Origin: SIAQ01 sp963767835
GTDB lineage: Bacteria; Planctomycetota; Planctomycetia; Gemmatales; Gemmataceae
Reading direction: 5' to 3'
Assembly: GCA_963767835.1 (NCBI GenBank)
Contig: CAVYFY010000002.1
Location: forward strand, 310,001-374,000
Length of the DNA: 64,000 nucleotides
Part shown: one piece after another, positions 9,799 to 19,416 of the stretch
Numbering within the stretch: position 1 is the stretch's first letter
How the letters are laid out: each line of letters opens with the position of its first letter
Notes under the pieces: generated by a model
Databases searched by the model: none
What the model saw: the letters and a program-made list of their open reading frames with translations, nothing else
What the model was told of the DNA's origin: nothing
Made by a program: the position numbers and the translations under genes

Positions 9799-12408
9799 TT
9801 ACTTCTTTTTCAGTTCGGCCGCCTGAACCACGTCCACCACGTAACCTTGCATCTTTCCGTTGGCGGTCTTCTCGGCAGCCGGTTTGGACGAAGTCACCTC
9901 GAATCGCAAGGTATCACCGCGAAGCTCGTAGCGTGCCGTCAATAAAGAGCCCCCCACCTCGAATTGGCTGTAGATCACGGAGTTGACCAGCCGCGCGTCA
10001 AGGAAGGTGCCGTTGCGCTCGTCGATGCGGAAACGGGCCGGCTTATCCCCGTGGGGAACCAATTTGTAGTCCCTCACGATCCCCTTATCCCCTTCGCCGT
10101 AGGTAATTGTCCATGTCACTTCGCGCGTGTCCTTGATCGGTTCGATCTTCAGGACGACAGGAACCTCGGACGGCTTGTCGGTCGCGTCGGCGATGGCCAG
10201 CTTGCCGGCCCAGCTGCCGTGCCATGCGGGAGGCAAGAGTGTGGTTGGTTCCTTCGCTGGCGGAGTCCTGCCGATGCCAAACAAATAATGCTGCGTGCGG
10301 ACGAACAGCATGGCATCGGAGATCGCCGGCGTCGCCAAACACGCTTCCCCTGTGTCCATCGAATTGATCGTCACCAGCGCGAATTTGGGTCCCGCCTTGA
10401 CGACGAAAACGCCGCTCTCCTCACTCGTGAAATAGAGGTAACCGTCAGCGGCCACGGGGGACGCGGTAAACCCACCTTGAGCGTCGAGCCGTTCCTTGTA
10501 GACCTGCTTGCCGGTCTTTGCTTCGTAGCAGGTGACGATGCCGGCGTTGGAGCAAATGTAGAGATGGTCGCGATAGACGATTGGCGTCGGCATGTACGGC
10601 CCGCCTTTAGTGGTGCTCCAGGCAATGGCATCGCTCTTGGTGGCCGCATCCTTCAGGGAGATGTCGCCGTTGGCTCCGGGCCGCAGGGCATAGATCGGCT
10701 GAACGGGCCGGTAGCCGCTGGTGATGAAGATCAAACCGGCTCCGTAAATCGGCGCCGGCACCGTGATTTCGGAATGCCGAGCCAGCCGCCACAGTTCCTC
10801 CCCCGTGAGTGGATCGTAGCCGCGTGCGTAGCGAGTGGCGTTCGTGACGAGCTCCACGCGCTGGGGCCCTTCGATGATTGTTGGCGTGCCCCAGGACGGC
10901 ACCTCGTCGCGCGACTTTCGCCAGACCTCACTGCCGTCGGCGAGCCGGTAAGCCGCCAGGAAAGAGTTCTTGCCCACGTCGCATTGCACGATCGCCAAAT
11001 CCTTGTAAAGGATGGGCGAGCTGCCGAAGCCCCACTGATAATCGGCGTCATAGAACCAGCCGGAGTTGAGCACTCCCAGGTTCTTCTTCCAGAGAAGCTT
11101 GCCCCCCTTGTCGTAGCAGTACAGGCCCTCCGAGCCGAACGAGACGACGATGTGGGCGCCGTCGGTTGCCGGCGTCGGGTTGGCGTGGCTGGCCTTGGTA
11201 TGCCGTTTTACCTTGGGCACACCTTTGCACGCCGTCCGCTCCCATTGGATGGTGCCGTCACGCTTGTCGAGGCAGTAGATCCGCCAGGAGTGCTCGGAGG
11301 AATCGTCCACGGAGTCCACGTCGCCGTACAAGCCAGGCCGCAAGGCGGATTTGCCGTCGGCGCTGACAGCGGTGGTCACGTAAATGCGGTCCTCCCAGAC
11401 AACCGGGCACGAAAGCCCCAGACCGGGTATCGGCGTTTTCCAGCGGATATTGCTCTTGGTCGCGGTGTCCCAGGTGAGCGGCGGGAATTGGCCGTCGGCG
11501 ATTCCGGATGCGTGGCGGCCGCGAAACGATGGCCAGTTGAGTGGAGCCTTGACCACGCCGCCTGGATCCTCAACTTTTTCAATTGCCGGCGTGGATTCCT
11601 TGGCCTCCTCAACCCGTTTGAAGATCGTCGCTGCGGAGGCAGTCTTGAGGGTCAGGCTGCTCGCCTTGCCTTCGCCTTTACGCTCGAAGGTGACTGTTAC
11701 ATCGCCACCGGCAGTTTGGAAGGAGGTTTTGTCGATCCCTTGGAGCGATTGCCGCGTGGCGGCGCCTAATTGCAGCATGAGCTTGCCGTCGGCGATGACG
11801 ATCTTGGTTTCGGCATCGCGGTCGCTGCGGTAGGTCCCCACGTAGCTTTCCAGGGTTTTGACATCAACCGCGATTTCGGTTTTCTCAGGAGGCTTGGCGC
11901 CGGCCTTTTTTAGCAATTCGGCGATGGCGGCATGCTTGCCGGGCGTGGCCGCCAGGGCCTTGGTGAGGTCGGTTTCTTTGAGCTTGCCCGTCTCGAGAAT
12001 GGCCTGGACGATGTCTCGCTGTCCGGTTGCTGCCGCGCTCCGCAATGCCGACGGCGCGCCTGTCGCCCCCACTTCGACCAGGGCTCTGACGATTTCGACG
12101 TGTTTGCGCATGACGGCCCAGTCCAGAGGCGTAGCCTTATAAAAGGTGTCCTGGACGTTGACATCCGCCTTGTGCTGCAAAAGCAGCTTGACCACGTCCA
12201 GGCGCCCCTTGTCAGCGGCATAGGTCAAGGCCGTCGCGCCATAGGAATTCTTGGCGTTGACGTTGGCGCCCTTGGCCAGGATCGCCTTGACCACCTCGGC
12301 GTCGCCCTGTTTGGCGGCTGCAATCAGGTCGGCTCCAAAATCACGGGTCTGGCCCGCAACCGCCAACCCGGCGAATACAACCACGATCGTAAGAACACCT
12401 TTCCGCAC
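9799..12408 (-). CDS. Secreted ankyrin-DUF3471-PQQ propeller fusion protein
   Basis: 869 residues. A signal peptide (M-R-K-G then a hydrophobic run ending A-V-A-G-Q) is followed by about four ankyrin repeats (residues 25-175; G-A-N-V-N-A-K, G-A-T-A-L-T-Y-A-A, D-V-V-K-L-L-L). A DUF3471-like beta domain lies at about 185-270 (Y-V-G-T-Y near its start). A PQQ-like beta-propeller covers about 290-720, with W-P-S-F-R-G at its start and repeated G-x-x-x-W blades. A further beta-rich domain of about 120 residues ends in a lysine tail. PQQ-like propellers without the quinoprotein active site are abundant in planctomycetes as scaffolds or binding proteins, and I see no metal or PQQ ligand set. The ankyrin plus propeller combination suggests a periplasmic protein-binding role; the substrate is unknown. 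Confidence 0.85.
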   Translation of the reverse strand: MRKGVLTIVVVFAGLAVAGQTRDFGADLIAAAKQGDAEVVKAILAKGANVNAKNSYGATALTYAADKGRLDVVKLLLQHKADVNVQDTFYKATPLDWAVMRKHVEIVRALVEVGATGAPSALRSAAATGQRDIVQAILETGKLKETDLTKALAATPGKHAAIAELLKKAGAKPPEKTEIAVDVKTLESYVGTYRSDRDAETKIVIADGKLMLQLGAATRQSLQGIDKTSFQTAGGDVTVTFERKGEGKASSLTLKTASAATIFKRVEEAKESTPAIEKVEDPGGVVKAPLNWPSFRGRHASGIADGQFPPLTWDTATKSNIRWKTPIPGLGLSCPVVWEDRIYVTTAVSADGKSALRPGLYGDVDSVDDSSEHSWRIYCLDKRDGTIQWERTACKGVPKVKRHTKASHANPTPATDGAHIVVSFGSEGLYCYDKGGKLLWKKNLGVLNSGWFYDADYQWGFGSSPILYKDLAIVQCDVGKNSFLAAYRLADGSEVWRKSRDEVPSWGTPTIIEGPQRVELVTNATRYARGYDPLTGEELWRLARHSEITVPAPIYGAGLIFITSGYRPVQPIYALRPGANGDISLKDAATKSDAIAWSTTKGGPYMPTPIVYRDHLYICSNAGIVTCYEAKTGKQVYKERLDAQGGFTASPVAADGYLYFTSEESGVFVVKAGPKFALVTINSMDTGEACLATPAISDAMLFVRTQHYLFGIGRTPPAKEPTTLLPPAWHGSWAGKLAIADATDKPSEVPVVLKIEPIKDTREVTWTITYGEGDKGIVRDYKLVPHGDKPARFRIDERNGTFLDARLVNSVIYSQFEVGGSLLTARYELRGDTLRFEVTSSKPAAEKTANGKMQGYVVDVVQAAELKKK

Positions 12409-12545
12409 GAGAAGACTCCTTACGCAGTGCGTTCGTCGCGCGGATCCATTCTGGAATACGAATGTCTCGTCGCGTTTGGCGGCACAAGTGCGGCTATGAT
12501 CACAACCTGCTTCAACTTAATATCGCGGCAAAGCTTGATGCCGGC

Positions 12546-13552
12546 TAGTGCTCTGTCCAGGCTGAATTGTCGGGTTGCTAAAGCCGTCGATTTTGGGGAA
12601 CCTCCACGTCAACAAGGAGGTTCCCATGTACAAGAAGTATATCGTGCGGCTCACGGACGAGGAGCGGGCGATTTGCGAAGCGACCATCAAGAAGGAAAAG
12701 GGCAAGTCGGAAAAGCTGCGGCGGGCGACAATCTTGCTCAAGGCCGACGCTGACGGGCCAGCTTGGGATGACGCCAAGATCAGCGAGGCGGTCGGTTGCC
12801 GGACGCGGACGGTTGAGAACTTGCGGCAGGCATTCGTCTGCGATGGCTTCGAGGGGACGCTGGTTCGCAAGAAGCCGGCTACATCGCCAACGCCGAAGTT
12901 GCTCGACGGCGTTGCCGAGGCGAAATTGATCGCCATGCGCTTGGGCAAACCGCCCGCCGGCTTCGGCCATTGGACGTTGCGACTGCTAGCCGATCAAATG
13001 GTGGAACTGGAAATCGTGGAGTCGATCAGCCCGGAGACGGTCCGTCAGACGATTACGAATACGAACGCAAGGGAACGGCGAGCATTTTTATGTTTGCCGA
13101 GCCGCTCTCGGGCTTTCGTCAAGCGACGGCCCGGCCACGCCGAACCAAGTACGATTGGGCTCATGAAGTCGCCCATTTGCTCGATACGCGCTATGCCGAC
13201 AACGAGCGGATCACGTTGGTCTGCGATAACTTGAACACGCACACCAAGGGGGCGTTCTACGAAGCGTTCCCTCCCGACAAGGCCCGCGACCACGTGCGGC
13301 GGATCGATTCCGTATACACTCCCAAGCACGGGAGTTGGCTCAACGTGGCGGAGTGCGAGTTGAGTTGCATGACCAGCCAATGCTTGAAGGACCGAAGGAT
13401 CGGCGAGATCGAGACGCTGCAATCCGAAATTGCCGCCTGGTCAACCCGTGTCAATCAAAAGCAACGAGCCGTCGATTGGCAATTCACCATCGACAAAGCG
13501 AGGGGTAAATTGAAGCGGCTCTACCCGAAAATTTAGCCTGGACAACGCACTA
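12546..13552 (+). mobile_element. IS630-family element, internally deleted
   Basis: About 1.0 kb bounded by imperfect terminal inverted repeats of about 32 bp: 12546-12577 at the left, and the reverse complement of the sequence up to 13552 at the right. Both begin TAGTGC and share TGTCCAGGCT, AATT and TCGGGT. TA at both edges fits the TA target duplication of the IS630/Tc1 group. It encloses one transposase gene that has lost its middle part, so it can move only if a transposase is supplied in trans. Confidence 0.85.
12626..13536 (+). pseudogene. IS630 transposase, internal deletion and frameshift
   Basis: The start at 12626 has AAGGAGG five bases upstream. The N-terminal helix-turn-helix part (M-Y-K-K-Y-I-V-R-L-T through S-P-E-T-V-R-Q-T) is intact to about 13048. 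It then jumps directly, in another frame, to D-Y-E-Y-E-R-K-G-T-A-S-I-F and the C-terminal half with D-N-L-N-T-H, T-P-K-H-G-S-W-L-N and the family ending L-K-R-L-Y-P-K-I. Compared with full-length relatives about 60-70 residues are missing, including the stretch carrying the first catalytic Asp of the DDE triad. The second Asp and the Glu motif remain. The junction reads CAGAC/GATTAC. The transposase should be inactive. Confidence 0.85.
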
Positions 13553-13678
13553 GCTAGCCGTGCTGAACGCGGTCGGTGCGGACGTGGAGAATGCGATCGA
13601 CTACAATCCTAGGTGAGGTCTAAGCCGAACTACCGCTCGACGATCGGTCGCACCCTAAATTCATCTAGGCGGTGCCAA

Positions 13679-14854
13679 ATGGGCTGTTGCAATCTGACTT
13701 GGTATTCTGGCTTTTCATTTGTTGGTCTCATCGCACTGGCCGCGGCGCCGGGGCTTTCGCGAGAGCAGCTTCAAGGTTCCGACGCACTTGACCATTGTTG
13801 GGAAGACCTGGCAGCCAAGGATGCCGAGGCGGCGTATCGAGCAGTAGGGCGACTTGTGCAAAATCCGGAGGCGGCTGTCAAGCTGCTCAACGAGCGTTTG
13901 AAGGCGGCCGACGCGCCGGACCTAGTGAAAATCCAGGCCTGGGTGGATGACCTATCGCACCCGCAATTTGCTATGCGCGAAAAAGCCTTCCAGGCGCTGC
14001 TGGCTCAAGGGGAGTTGGCGGAAGAGCCCCTCCGCACAAAGTCCATGACCACGAAAGATCTGGAAACTCGACGCCGCGTGCAAAGCCTTTTGAGCAAGCT
14101 GGAAGAACCGGTCGTTGCCCCGGAAAAACTTCGCGAAATCCGCGCGGTGGAAGTACTGGAAATGCTGCCCGCGGCGGACGCCAAGGAATTGTTGCAACGG
14201 CTCGCCAAAGGTTATTCCGAGCACGGCCAAACGCGTCAGGCCACGGAATCGTTGCGGCGTCTGAAGGAACGCGAGCCGGTGCCCGAGCGTTGGCTTACAT
14301 GGGCGAAAGCGCCGTCTGCCGCTGCCGACAAGGACGATCCGTTGCCGTTCGGCGCTCGCACCCGCTTCGGAACCACGCGGTTTCGCCACCATAGCCAGGG
14401 CGGCCCGACAGGCCGTAATTCGGGCGGGTTCTCCGCGGACAGCCGCCAGGTGATCAGCCACGACCAAAATGCGGTCTATGTTTGGGAAACGCAAACCGGC
14501 AAACTGAAGCGCAAGTTTCCATTCGCCGCGGCGTGCCTTGCCGTTGCCCCCAAAGATCCGTTGCTGGCGATCGGTTTGACCGACAGAGAACAAAAAAACG
14601 GCACGCTCGTTTTGTTGAATTGGCAGACGGGCAAAGAGCTCAGCCGCCTGGAATTGCCGGCTGGAGCGACCCCGCTTCATTTGGCCTTCAGTCCCGACGG
14701 CGGCAAGGTTCTTTGCCATAGCTCCGATGAAAACTTGCGCCTTGGGATATCAAGTCGGGCCAGGAAACTTCACTGTGGCAACCGACGGGCAATCTGTCGG
14801 CCCTGTATGGGTTTTCGTCGGACGGCAATGTCGTCGTCGTTGGGGCAGGGATGA
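13679..14854 (+). CDS. Secreted HEAT/WD40 propeller protein, 5' part (frameshifted)
   Basis: Starts at the ATG at 13679, which opens a signal peptide; the longer frame to a GTG at 13613 lacks one. A HEAT-like segment (L-S-H-P-Q-F-A-M-R-E-K-A-F-Q) is followed by the first propeller blades. Sense is lost at 14743-14744: one T is missing where R-L-W-D is expected (CGCCTT-GGGAT), after which this frame reads nonsense to 14854. The other frame continues the blades without interruption. HEAT plus WD40 is a recurrent planctomycete arrangement of unknown substrate. It precedes a second WD40 gene by nine bases, so they probably form an operon. Confidence 0.75.
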   Translation: MGCCNLTWYSGFSFVGLIALAAAPGLSREQLQGSDALDHCWEDLAAKDAEAAYRAVGRLVQNPEAAVKLLNERLKAADAPDLVKIQAWVDDLSHPQFAMREKAFQALLAQGELAEEPLRTKSMTTKDLETRRRVQSLLSKLEEPVVAPEKLREIRAVEVLEMLPAADAKELLQRLAKGYSEHGQTRQATESLRRLKEREPVPERWLTWAKAPSAAADKDDPLPFGARTRFGTTRFRHHSQGGPTGRNSGGFSADSRQVISHDQNAVYVWETQTGKLKRKFPFAAACLAVAPKDPLLAIGLTDREQKNGTLVLLNWQTGKELSRLELPAGATPLHLAFSPDGGKVLCHSSDENLRLGISSRARKLHCGNRRAICRPCMGFRRTAMSSSLGQG

Positions 14855-16188
14855 CCAATTATGTTGTCGATCTCAAGAAAAACCAAAAGCAGGTCCTTCC
14901 GATACAGTATCGGCTATACCAGGTTGTGTTTTCGCCGGACGCCAGCCGCGTGGCGATTCACGCTCAAGTCGGACGGCTTCATATCTGTGACGCCGCTTCG
15001 GGAAAACTCTTGTGGCACTCGGGAGACGCCATCGGCCAGTACGTGAATTCGACGCGATTTTCGGCTGACGGCAGGGTCATCGCCGCCGATGACTATCGGC
15101 AGGAAATCTCCCTGTGGGACGTGCAAACGGGAAAATTCTTACGGAGCCTGGCAGGATCGAAAGGTCAAGGCGTAGGCGCCATTTCCGCCGATGGCCGTTG
15201 GTTGGCCGGCAGCGGCCAAACATTGGGCGTCTGGAATCTTGAAACAGGCCAACAAGTTTCTGTGGGCGACGGCCATTCCATGAACATCAATGGTTTGGCA
15301 TGGTCGAAACGCTTCGACTGGATCGCCACCTTTGACTATTCGGAGGTGCGTGTTTGGGATCCACTCACCGGCAAACCCAAGTGCAGGCTGGACACCGGCG
15401 GAACCTTCGTGCGCGGCGTGTCTGTTTCGCCCGATGGAAAGTTGATCGCAGCCGGGCATCCGGGGCCGGGCGATGGTTTCGTCAAAGTCTGGGAAGCTGC
15501 CACGGGTCGCCTGATTTACAAACTGCCCGGTCACGGCCACAGGGAATACGGCAGCAAGTCGGACGTGCATTTTTCGTCCGATGGCCGGTTCCTGCTGAGT
15601 TGGGGCGACGACGGCTTTCTCCGCAAGTGGGATCTGAAAACCGGGCGAGCCTTGTCAGAGGTCGCGGCGCGATCGCCTGGCATGGATGGAGATAAACTCG
15701 AATTTATATTTGAGTCAGGAGTCCACGGTTGGAACGGGCGTTTCGATCGCTTCTTTCTGTTGGAACGCCGCGGGGACTTGCGCAGCTTTGATGTGGACAC
15801 GGGCAAGGAGAATCCTGTTGTCAAGCTTCGTCCTCTTGATTTCATGGACACTGTTGCCTTCTCACCGACGGGCAGGCTTGTCGCCGTCGGCGGGCGTTCA
15901 GACATAGCAATTCAGGACGCGACGACAGGTAAATCGGCATTCACGCTCGCGTTACTTGCACTGCCGCGTGGTCTGGCGTTTTCGCCGGATGAGCGAACCT
16001 TGGCCGCCGCTATGGATGGCAAGATCATCGTCGTCGAGGTCTGCTCCGGCAAGGTGCGGCTGACCTTCCCGGCCAATGCGCACGCTCTTGCTTTTTCCGC
16101 CGATGGTCGCTTTTTGGCCGCTTCGATGGCCGACACCACGGCAATGCTCTGGGACCTGGCAATCCTGGCCGATGCGCCGAAGAAATAG
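14744..16188 (+). CDS. HEAT/WD40 propeller protein, 3' part of the same gene
   Basis: Continuation after the missing base at 14743. It contributes about ten WD40-type blades (F-S-P-D-x-S-R-V, L-W-D-V-Q-T-G-K, V-W-E-A-A-T-G-R and similar), enough with the first part for two seven-bladed propellers or one large array. The first ATG inside is 14851, but no ribosome site precedes it, so it is not an independent gene. It ends nine bases before the next WD40 gene. The restored protein would be about 836 residues and exported. Confidence 0.75.
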
Positions 16189-16197
16189 GAGTACACC

Positions 16198-17403
16198 ATG
16201 AAGTCCTTCATGTGCGTTGCGGCCGTGATCGCGGCAATCTGGCATTGCACCGCGTATGGCCAGGAGCCATCCAAGGACCTGCGCAAAGCCCCGGAGCGCA
16301 CCATAAACATGCGCGCTTTGGTTTTCTCTGCCGACGGCCAGCAACTCGCTGCCTGCTGTGGCGAACCGAAAGACAAAGGTGAAGTTGTCATTTGGAACGC
16401 CAAGACCCAAAAGGTGAACTGGGTCCACAAGATCGACCGAGGCATGAGTGCAGTCGCTTTTTCCCCCGACGGCAAAACTCTCGCAGTGGGCAGCTTCACG
16501 GAGAATTGCATTCTGATGGATGCCGACACCGGAAAAGTGCAAGCCACGTTGCCAGGACATGGCGAATCCGCCCGCAGCCTGGCATTCACCCCCGACGGTC
16601 AAATCCTGGCCGTCGGCAGCTACGATCAGACGATTCGCTTATGGGATTGGCGTGCCCGCAAAGTGACGCAAACCCTCGAAGGGCAGAACGACAAAGTCTA
16701 CTCGCTGGCCTTCCTGCGCGGTGGAAAAATCCTGGCCTCGGGCGGTTCGTCCAGCTCAGCCTGCTTGTGGGATGCGGCTGACGGCAAGCTGCTGCACCGC
16801 TGGGAAAGAGGCGCGTCGCCGCTGGCATTTGATCCCAAGGGAAAATGGTTGGCCACGGCCGGCAACGATTCCACGGTTACCCTTCGCAGCATTGAGGACT
16901 ATGAAAAAAAACTGGCCCTCTATGACCGCATTTATGCCTATAGCCTGCTCGTCATTCACCCTGACGCAACGTGCTTTGCGGCCGGTAACGGATCGACGAA
17001 CGTCATCAAGATCTTCCCCATCGACCTCCAACAAGCCACGCCGGCGGACGAAAAACGCGCACGGGAACTGATGGCCCTTTGGGACAAAGACTCCTTTGAA
17101 GTGCGGGAAAAGGCCAGCCAGGACTTGGCCAAGATGGGCCATGTGGCCAAACCACTGCTGGCCAAGTCGGCCAAAGATGGCGTGTCCGCGGAGGTCCGCA
17201 TTCGCGCCCGCGAGCGGCTGAAGTTGCTCGGCGCCCCGAAATCACTCGCGGAACTGAGGGGCCATGACGAAAATGTTACCTGTGCCGCCTTTTCGCCGGA
17301 CGGCCAAATCCTGGCAACCGGAGACCGTAGCGGCTTGGTATGCTTGTGGGACACTTCAGCCTACAAATTGAAGGGGGCGATGAAATGGCCAGCAAGCGAA
17401 TAA
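16198..17403 (+). CDS. Secreted WD40 protein with an inserted HEAT-like segment
   Basis: 401 residues with a signal peptide (M-K-S-F-M-C-V-A-A-V-I-A-A-I, cleavage near A-Y-G-Q). About six WD40 blades (F-S-A-D-G-Q, F-S-P-D-G-K, R-L-W-D-W) occupy residues 35-285. A HEAT-like piece of about 60 residues (W-D-K-D-S-F-E-V-R-E-K-A-S-Q) then interrupts the propeller, and a last blade (E-L-R-G-H-D-E-N-V, L-W-D-T) follows. The HEAT piece resembles the one at the front of the upstream gene, so the two are related by duplication and rearrangement. Likely a periplasmic interaction scaffold; no enzymatic residues are seen. Confidence 0.85.
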   Translation: MKSFMCVAAVIAAIWHCTAYGQEPSKDLRKAPERTINMRALVFSADGQQLAACCGEPKDKGEVVIWNAKTQKVNWVHKIDRGMSAVAFSPDGKTLAVGSFTENCILMDADTGKVQATLPGHGESARSLAFTPDGQILAVGSYDQTIRLWDWRARKVTQTLEGQNDKVYSLAFLRGGKILASGGSSSSACLWDAADGKLLHRWERGASPLAFDPKGKWLATAGNDSTVTLRSIEDYEKKLALYDRIYAYSLLVIHPDATCFAAGNGSTNVIKIFPIDLQQATPADEKRARELMALWDKDSFEVREKASQDLAKMGHVAKPLLAKSAKDGVSAEVRIRARERLKLLGAPKSLAELRGHDENVTCAAFSPDGQILATGDRSGLVCLWDTSAYKLKGAMKWPASE

Positions 17404-17416
17404 TCGAGCCCTGTTT

Positions 17417-18430
17417 TTACTTCTGCTTACCTTGGTCCGGCAAGCGTTCAACCATCAATTCGAGCCCATTTTCCGCATCCCAGGTCCGCGCCGTGCCGTC
17501 CGCGCTACCCGAGACCAAGGACTTGCCATCTGGCGACCAGGCGACTGTCAGAATCTGGTTCTGGTGGCCGTCCAGCTGGCGAAGTTTCTGGCCGCTGGTA
17601 GCATCCCACAAATGAATTGCTTTATCCGCGCCCACGGCGAGCATTCTGCCGTCCGGCGCCAAGCTCAAGCAATCGACCTTGCCGCCGTACTCCAAGACAC
17701 GTTGGAACTTCCCGGTGAGAGCGTCAAAGAAGCGAATTTTGCTGAGCGTATCGGCGCTGGCCAGCGTCTTGCCATTGGCAGACAACGTCACCAACGTGAC
17801 CCGTGCTTGCAATTTGTTGCCCTCGCTGAATAGCTGTTGCTCTTGGAGCGTGGCGGTTTGCAGCAAGCAGGCACGGCCTTGCGCATCGATCGACGCGATG
17901 GCCTTGCCGTCGGGGGCAAAGGCGACGGGCGCACCCCCAGCCACTCGCTCTACTCTGAGTGCCTTGGTGGTCTTCGTGTCCCAGAGCGTGAGGTTGCCCT
18001 CAAGGTCAACGGAAACGGCCAACGCGCCGTCGGCTGAAATGGCCAGGCTGCGGAGGGGAATGGGTTGGTCCTTGAAGCTGCGTATTTCCTTGCCGGTCTG
18101 GGCGTCCCACAGGCTCACTGTCTTGTTGGGTTTACCCACAGCGGAAGCGAACCACTTCCCATCGCCTGACCAGGCCACGGCATAAACCGGCCCTTTTTGG
18201 TGCAGCCGATTAGTACCCAGGCGCAGAAATGCCCCGAACGGCAACGGGTCGCCGTAATGGTCGGTGGCGATCCGAGCATCTTGCTGGTTTTGGCTGACAT
18301 TCCGCGGCTTCGACTGCGGCACCTGCGCCAATTGTCCCGGTAGCGGCATTTCCGCCCCTACCCTGATGGCCATGCATAGCGTCAGCACCAGAAAGACGAT
18401 TTTTTCCGTGAACAAAAGAATTCCGGTCAT
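17417..18430 (-). CDS. Secreted WD40 propeller protein
   Basis: The start at 18430 has a clear GGAGG eight bases upstream; the longer frame to 18499 does not. The protein of 337 residues has an N-terminal hydrophobic signal (I-L-L-F-T-E-K-I-V-F-L-V-L-T-L). It then has a D-P-L-P-F-G-A-F-x-R-L-G-T segment, which also occurs in the 13.7 kb gene before its propeller, and seven WD40 blades (S-L-W-D-A-Q-T-G-K, T-L-W-D-T, H-L-W-D-A-T-S-G). It converges with the plus-strand WD40 pair, 13 bases from its stop. The shared pre-propeller motif marks all three as one expanded family. Confidence 0.85.
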   Translation of the reverse strand: MTGILLFTEKIVFLVLTLCMAIRVGAEMPLPGQLAQVPQSKPRNVSQNQQDARIATDHYGDPLPFGAFLRLGTNRLHQKGPVYAVAWSGDGKWFASAVGKPNKTVSLWDAQTGKEIRSFKDQPIPLRSLAISADGALAVSVDLEGNLTLWDTKTTKALRVERVAGGAPVAFAPDGKAIASIDAQGRACLLQTATLQEQQLFSEGNKLQARVTLVTLSANGKTLASADTLSKIRFFDALTGKFQRVLEYGGKVDCLSLAPDGRMLAVGADKAIHLWDATSGQKLRQLDGHQNQILTVAWSPDGKSLVSGSADGTARTWDAENGLELMVERLPDQGKQK

Positions 18431-18489
18431 CGTTTCCTCCGCCAAGGCAATGACATATGCCGACGGCAAGTCGGGTCCCACGGCCTTGA

Positions 18490-18696
18490 TGCTATTCAAT
18501 TAACCTCGTCAGCGACCTGGTGCCCGATCAGGTCCCGCCAGCTCCGCGACGCCTCCCCTCGAAACGCCTGGAAAACACCTTGCAAGACGCCTATCGCGCC
18601 CTTCGCGAAGCCAACCATAACGCCCCGTCCGCCGTACGCGCCGTCGATGGCGCCCAACCGTTCAAACCGCTCCCCCATCCCGTAGAGGGACCCTGA
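18490..18696 (+). pseudogene. Possible gene remnant
   Basis: An open stretch of 68 codons without a start codon, ending at TGA 18694-18696. It reads plausibly as the end of a protein (L-P-S-K-R-L-E-N-T-L-Q-D-A-Y-R-A-L-R-E-A-N-H) with GC-rich third positions. Family not recognised. It may be the tail of a displaced gene, or chance. Confidence 0.25.
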
Positions 18697-18790
18697 CATT
18701 CATCGTTACATCGGCTGCGCCTGGTTCGGCGGCGCTCGCTTTGCCGATCGCAACATCTCCAGCGCTTGGGTTAGGCCCTAGGGAGGCAGC

Positions 18791-18970
18791 TCACCGATCG
18801 CCGTCAAGTAAGAAACCACGACATTCTATTAGCCCGTCTCGATAAACGTACAGGGGTTGAAGCCAGTAGTCTTTGTCGTGGATCAATACGAGCGTGAAAA
18901 CGCCGTCGATGTGCACGGCACTTCCATCCTTATTGTAGGTCATCCGGTAGCTGCGAAAGAACAAAGACAT
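18791..18970 (-). CDS. Small hypothetical protein
   Basis: Fifty-nine residues from the ATG at 18970; the frame extends to a GTG at 19066, but that extension runs through an inverted repeat. The C-terminal half has a well-patterned beta-strand sequence (V-F-T-L-V-L-I-H, then Y-W-L-Q-P-L-Y-V-Y-R-D-G-L-I-E-C-R-G) like small single-domain proteins I have seen in planctomycete accessory regions, but I cannot name the family. Base composition is lower in G+C than neighbouring genes, which suggests recent arrival. Confidence 0.5.
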   Translation of the reverse strand: MSLFFRSYRMTYNKDGSAVHIDGVFTLVLIHDKDYWLQPLYVYRDGLIECRGFLLDGDR

Positions 18971-19029
18971 TCGGACCGATTCCAGCAAAGTGTAACGAAC
19001 GCCAAGGGAACCAAGCCGCCGAACGCTTA

Positions 19030-19109
19030 GGATTTTATCCTGCGTGCTCCGCGTGCAAAGACTCACTCATGTGCTTTCGCGTCGTGGCGGAACACGTAGG
19101 ATAAAATCC
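19030..19109. repeat. Imperfect inverted repeat, 17-bp arms
   Basis: Arms 19030-19046 and 19093-19109 match as inverted repeats with one mismatch (core GGATTTTATCCT; loop 46 bases). Each arm core is itself nearly palindromic. It covers the upstream extension of the small hypothetical gene. It could be a regulatory site or a small mobile repeat. Confidence 0.6.
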
Positions 19110-19416
19110 ATTTGAACTGAACCGCGCATCCCAGGCCGGCGACTATGGAACTTGAATGCCGCGCGGATTGAATTTACCCGGCGATGGCGCCTCCTGTCAA
19201 CGAATTTCGGACGTTGTGGAGATTTTGTGATGGTTGCGTGGTGCTTGAGAGGGAACGTCGCAACGCCAACTTTCGACTTCGCGCGGACGCGGGGCGGCTT
19301 GGTGAACGTTCACGCGGCGCCACTGGCAAAGCGCTTACGAGGAGCGCAGGTTAGCAGCGGCTTGCGCGTAAAAAGCTGTTCCCGCACCCTGGCCCTTCAC
19401 ATCAACCATGTGGCTT
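19110..19416. other. Intergenic stretch, no gene seen
   Basis: No convincing ORF, RNA or strong hairpin. It lies downstream of the di-haem gene on the minus strand and upstream of the small hypothetical gene. The only long plus frame here continues as an antisense shadow of the di-haem gene. Confidence 0.4.

Noticed and set aside
9964..11769. 601-codon plus-strand ORF
   Set aside because: Shadow of the ankyrin/PQQ gene; no motif and no ribosome site.
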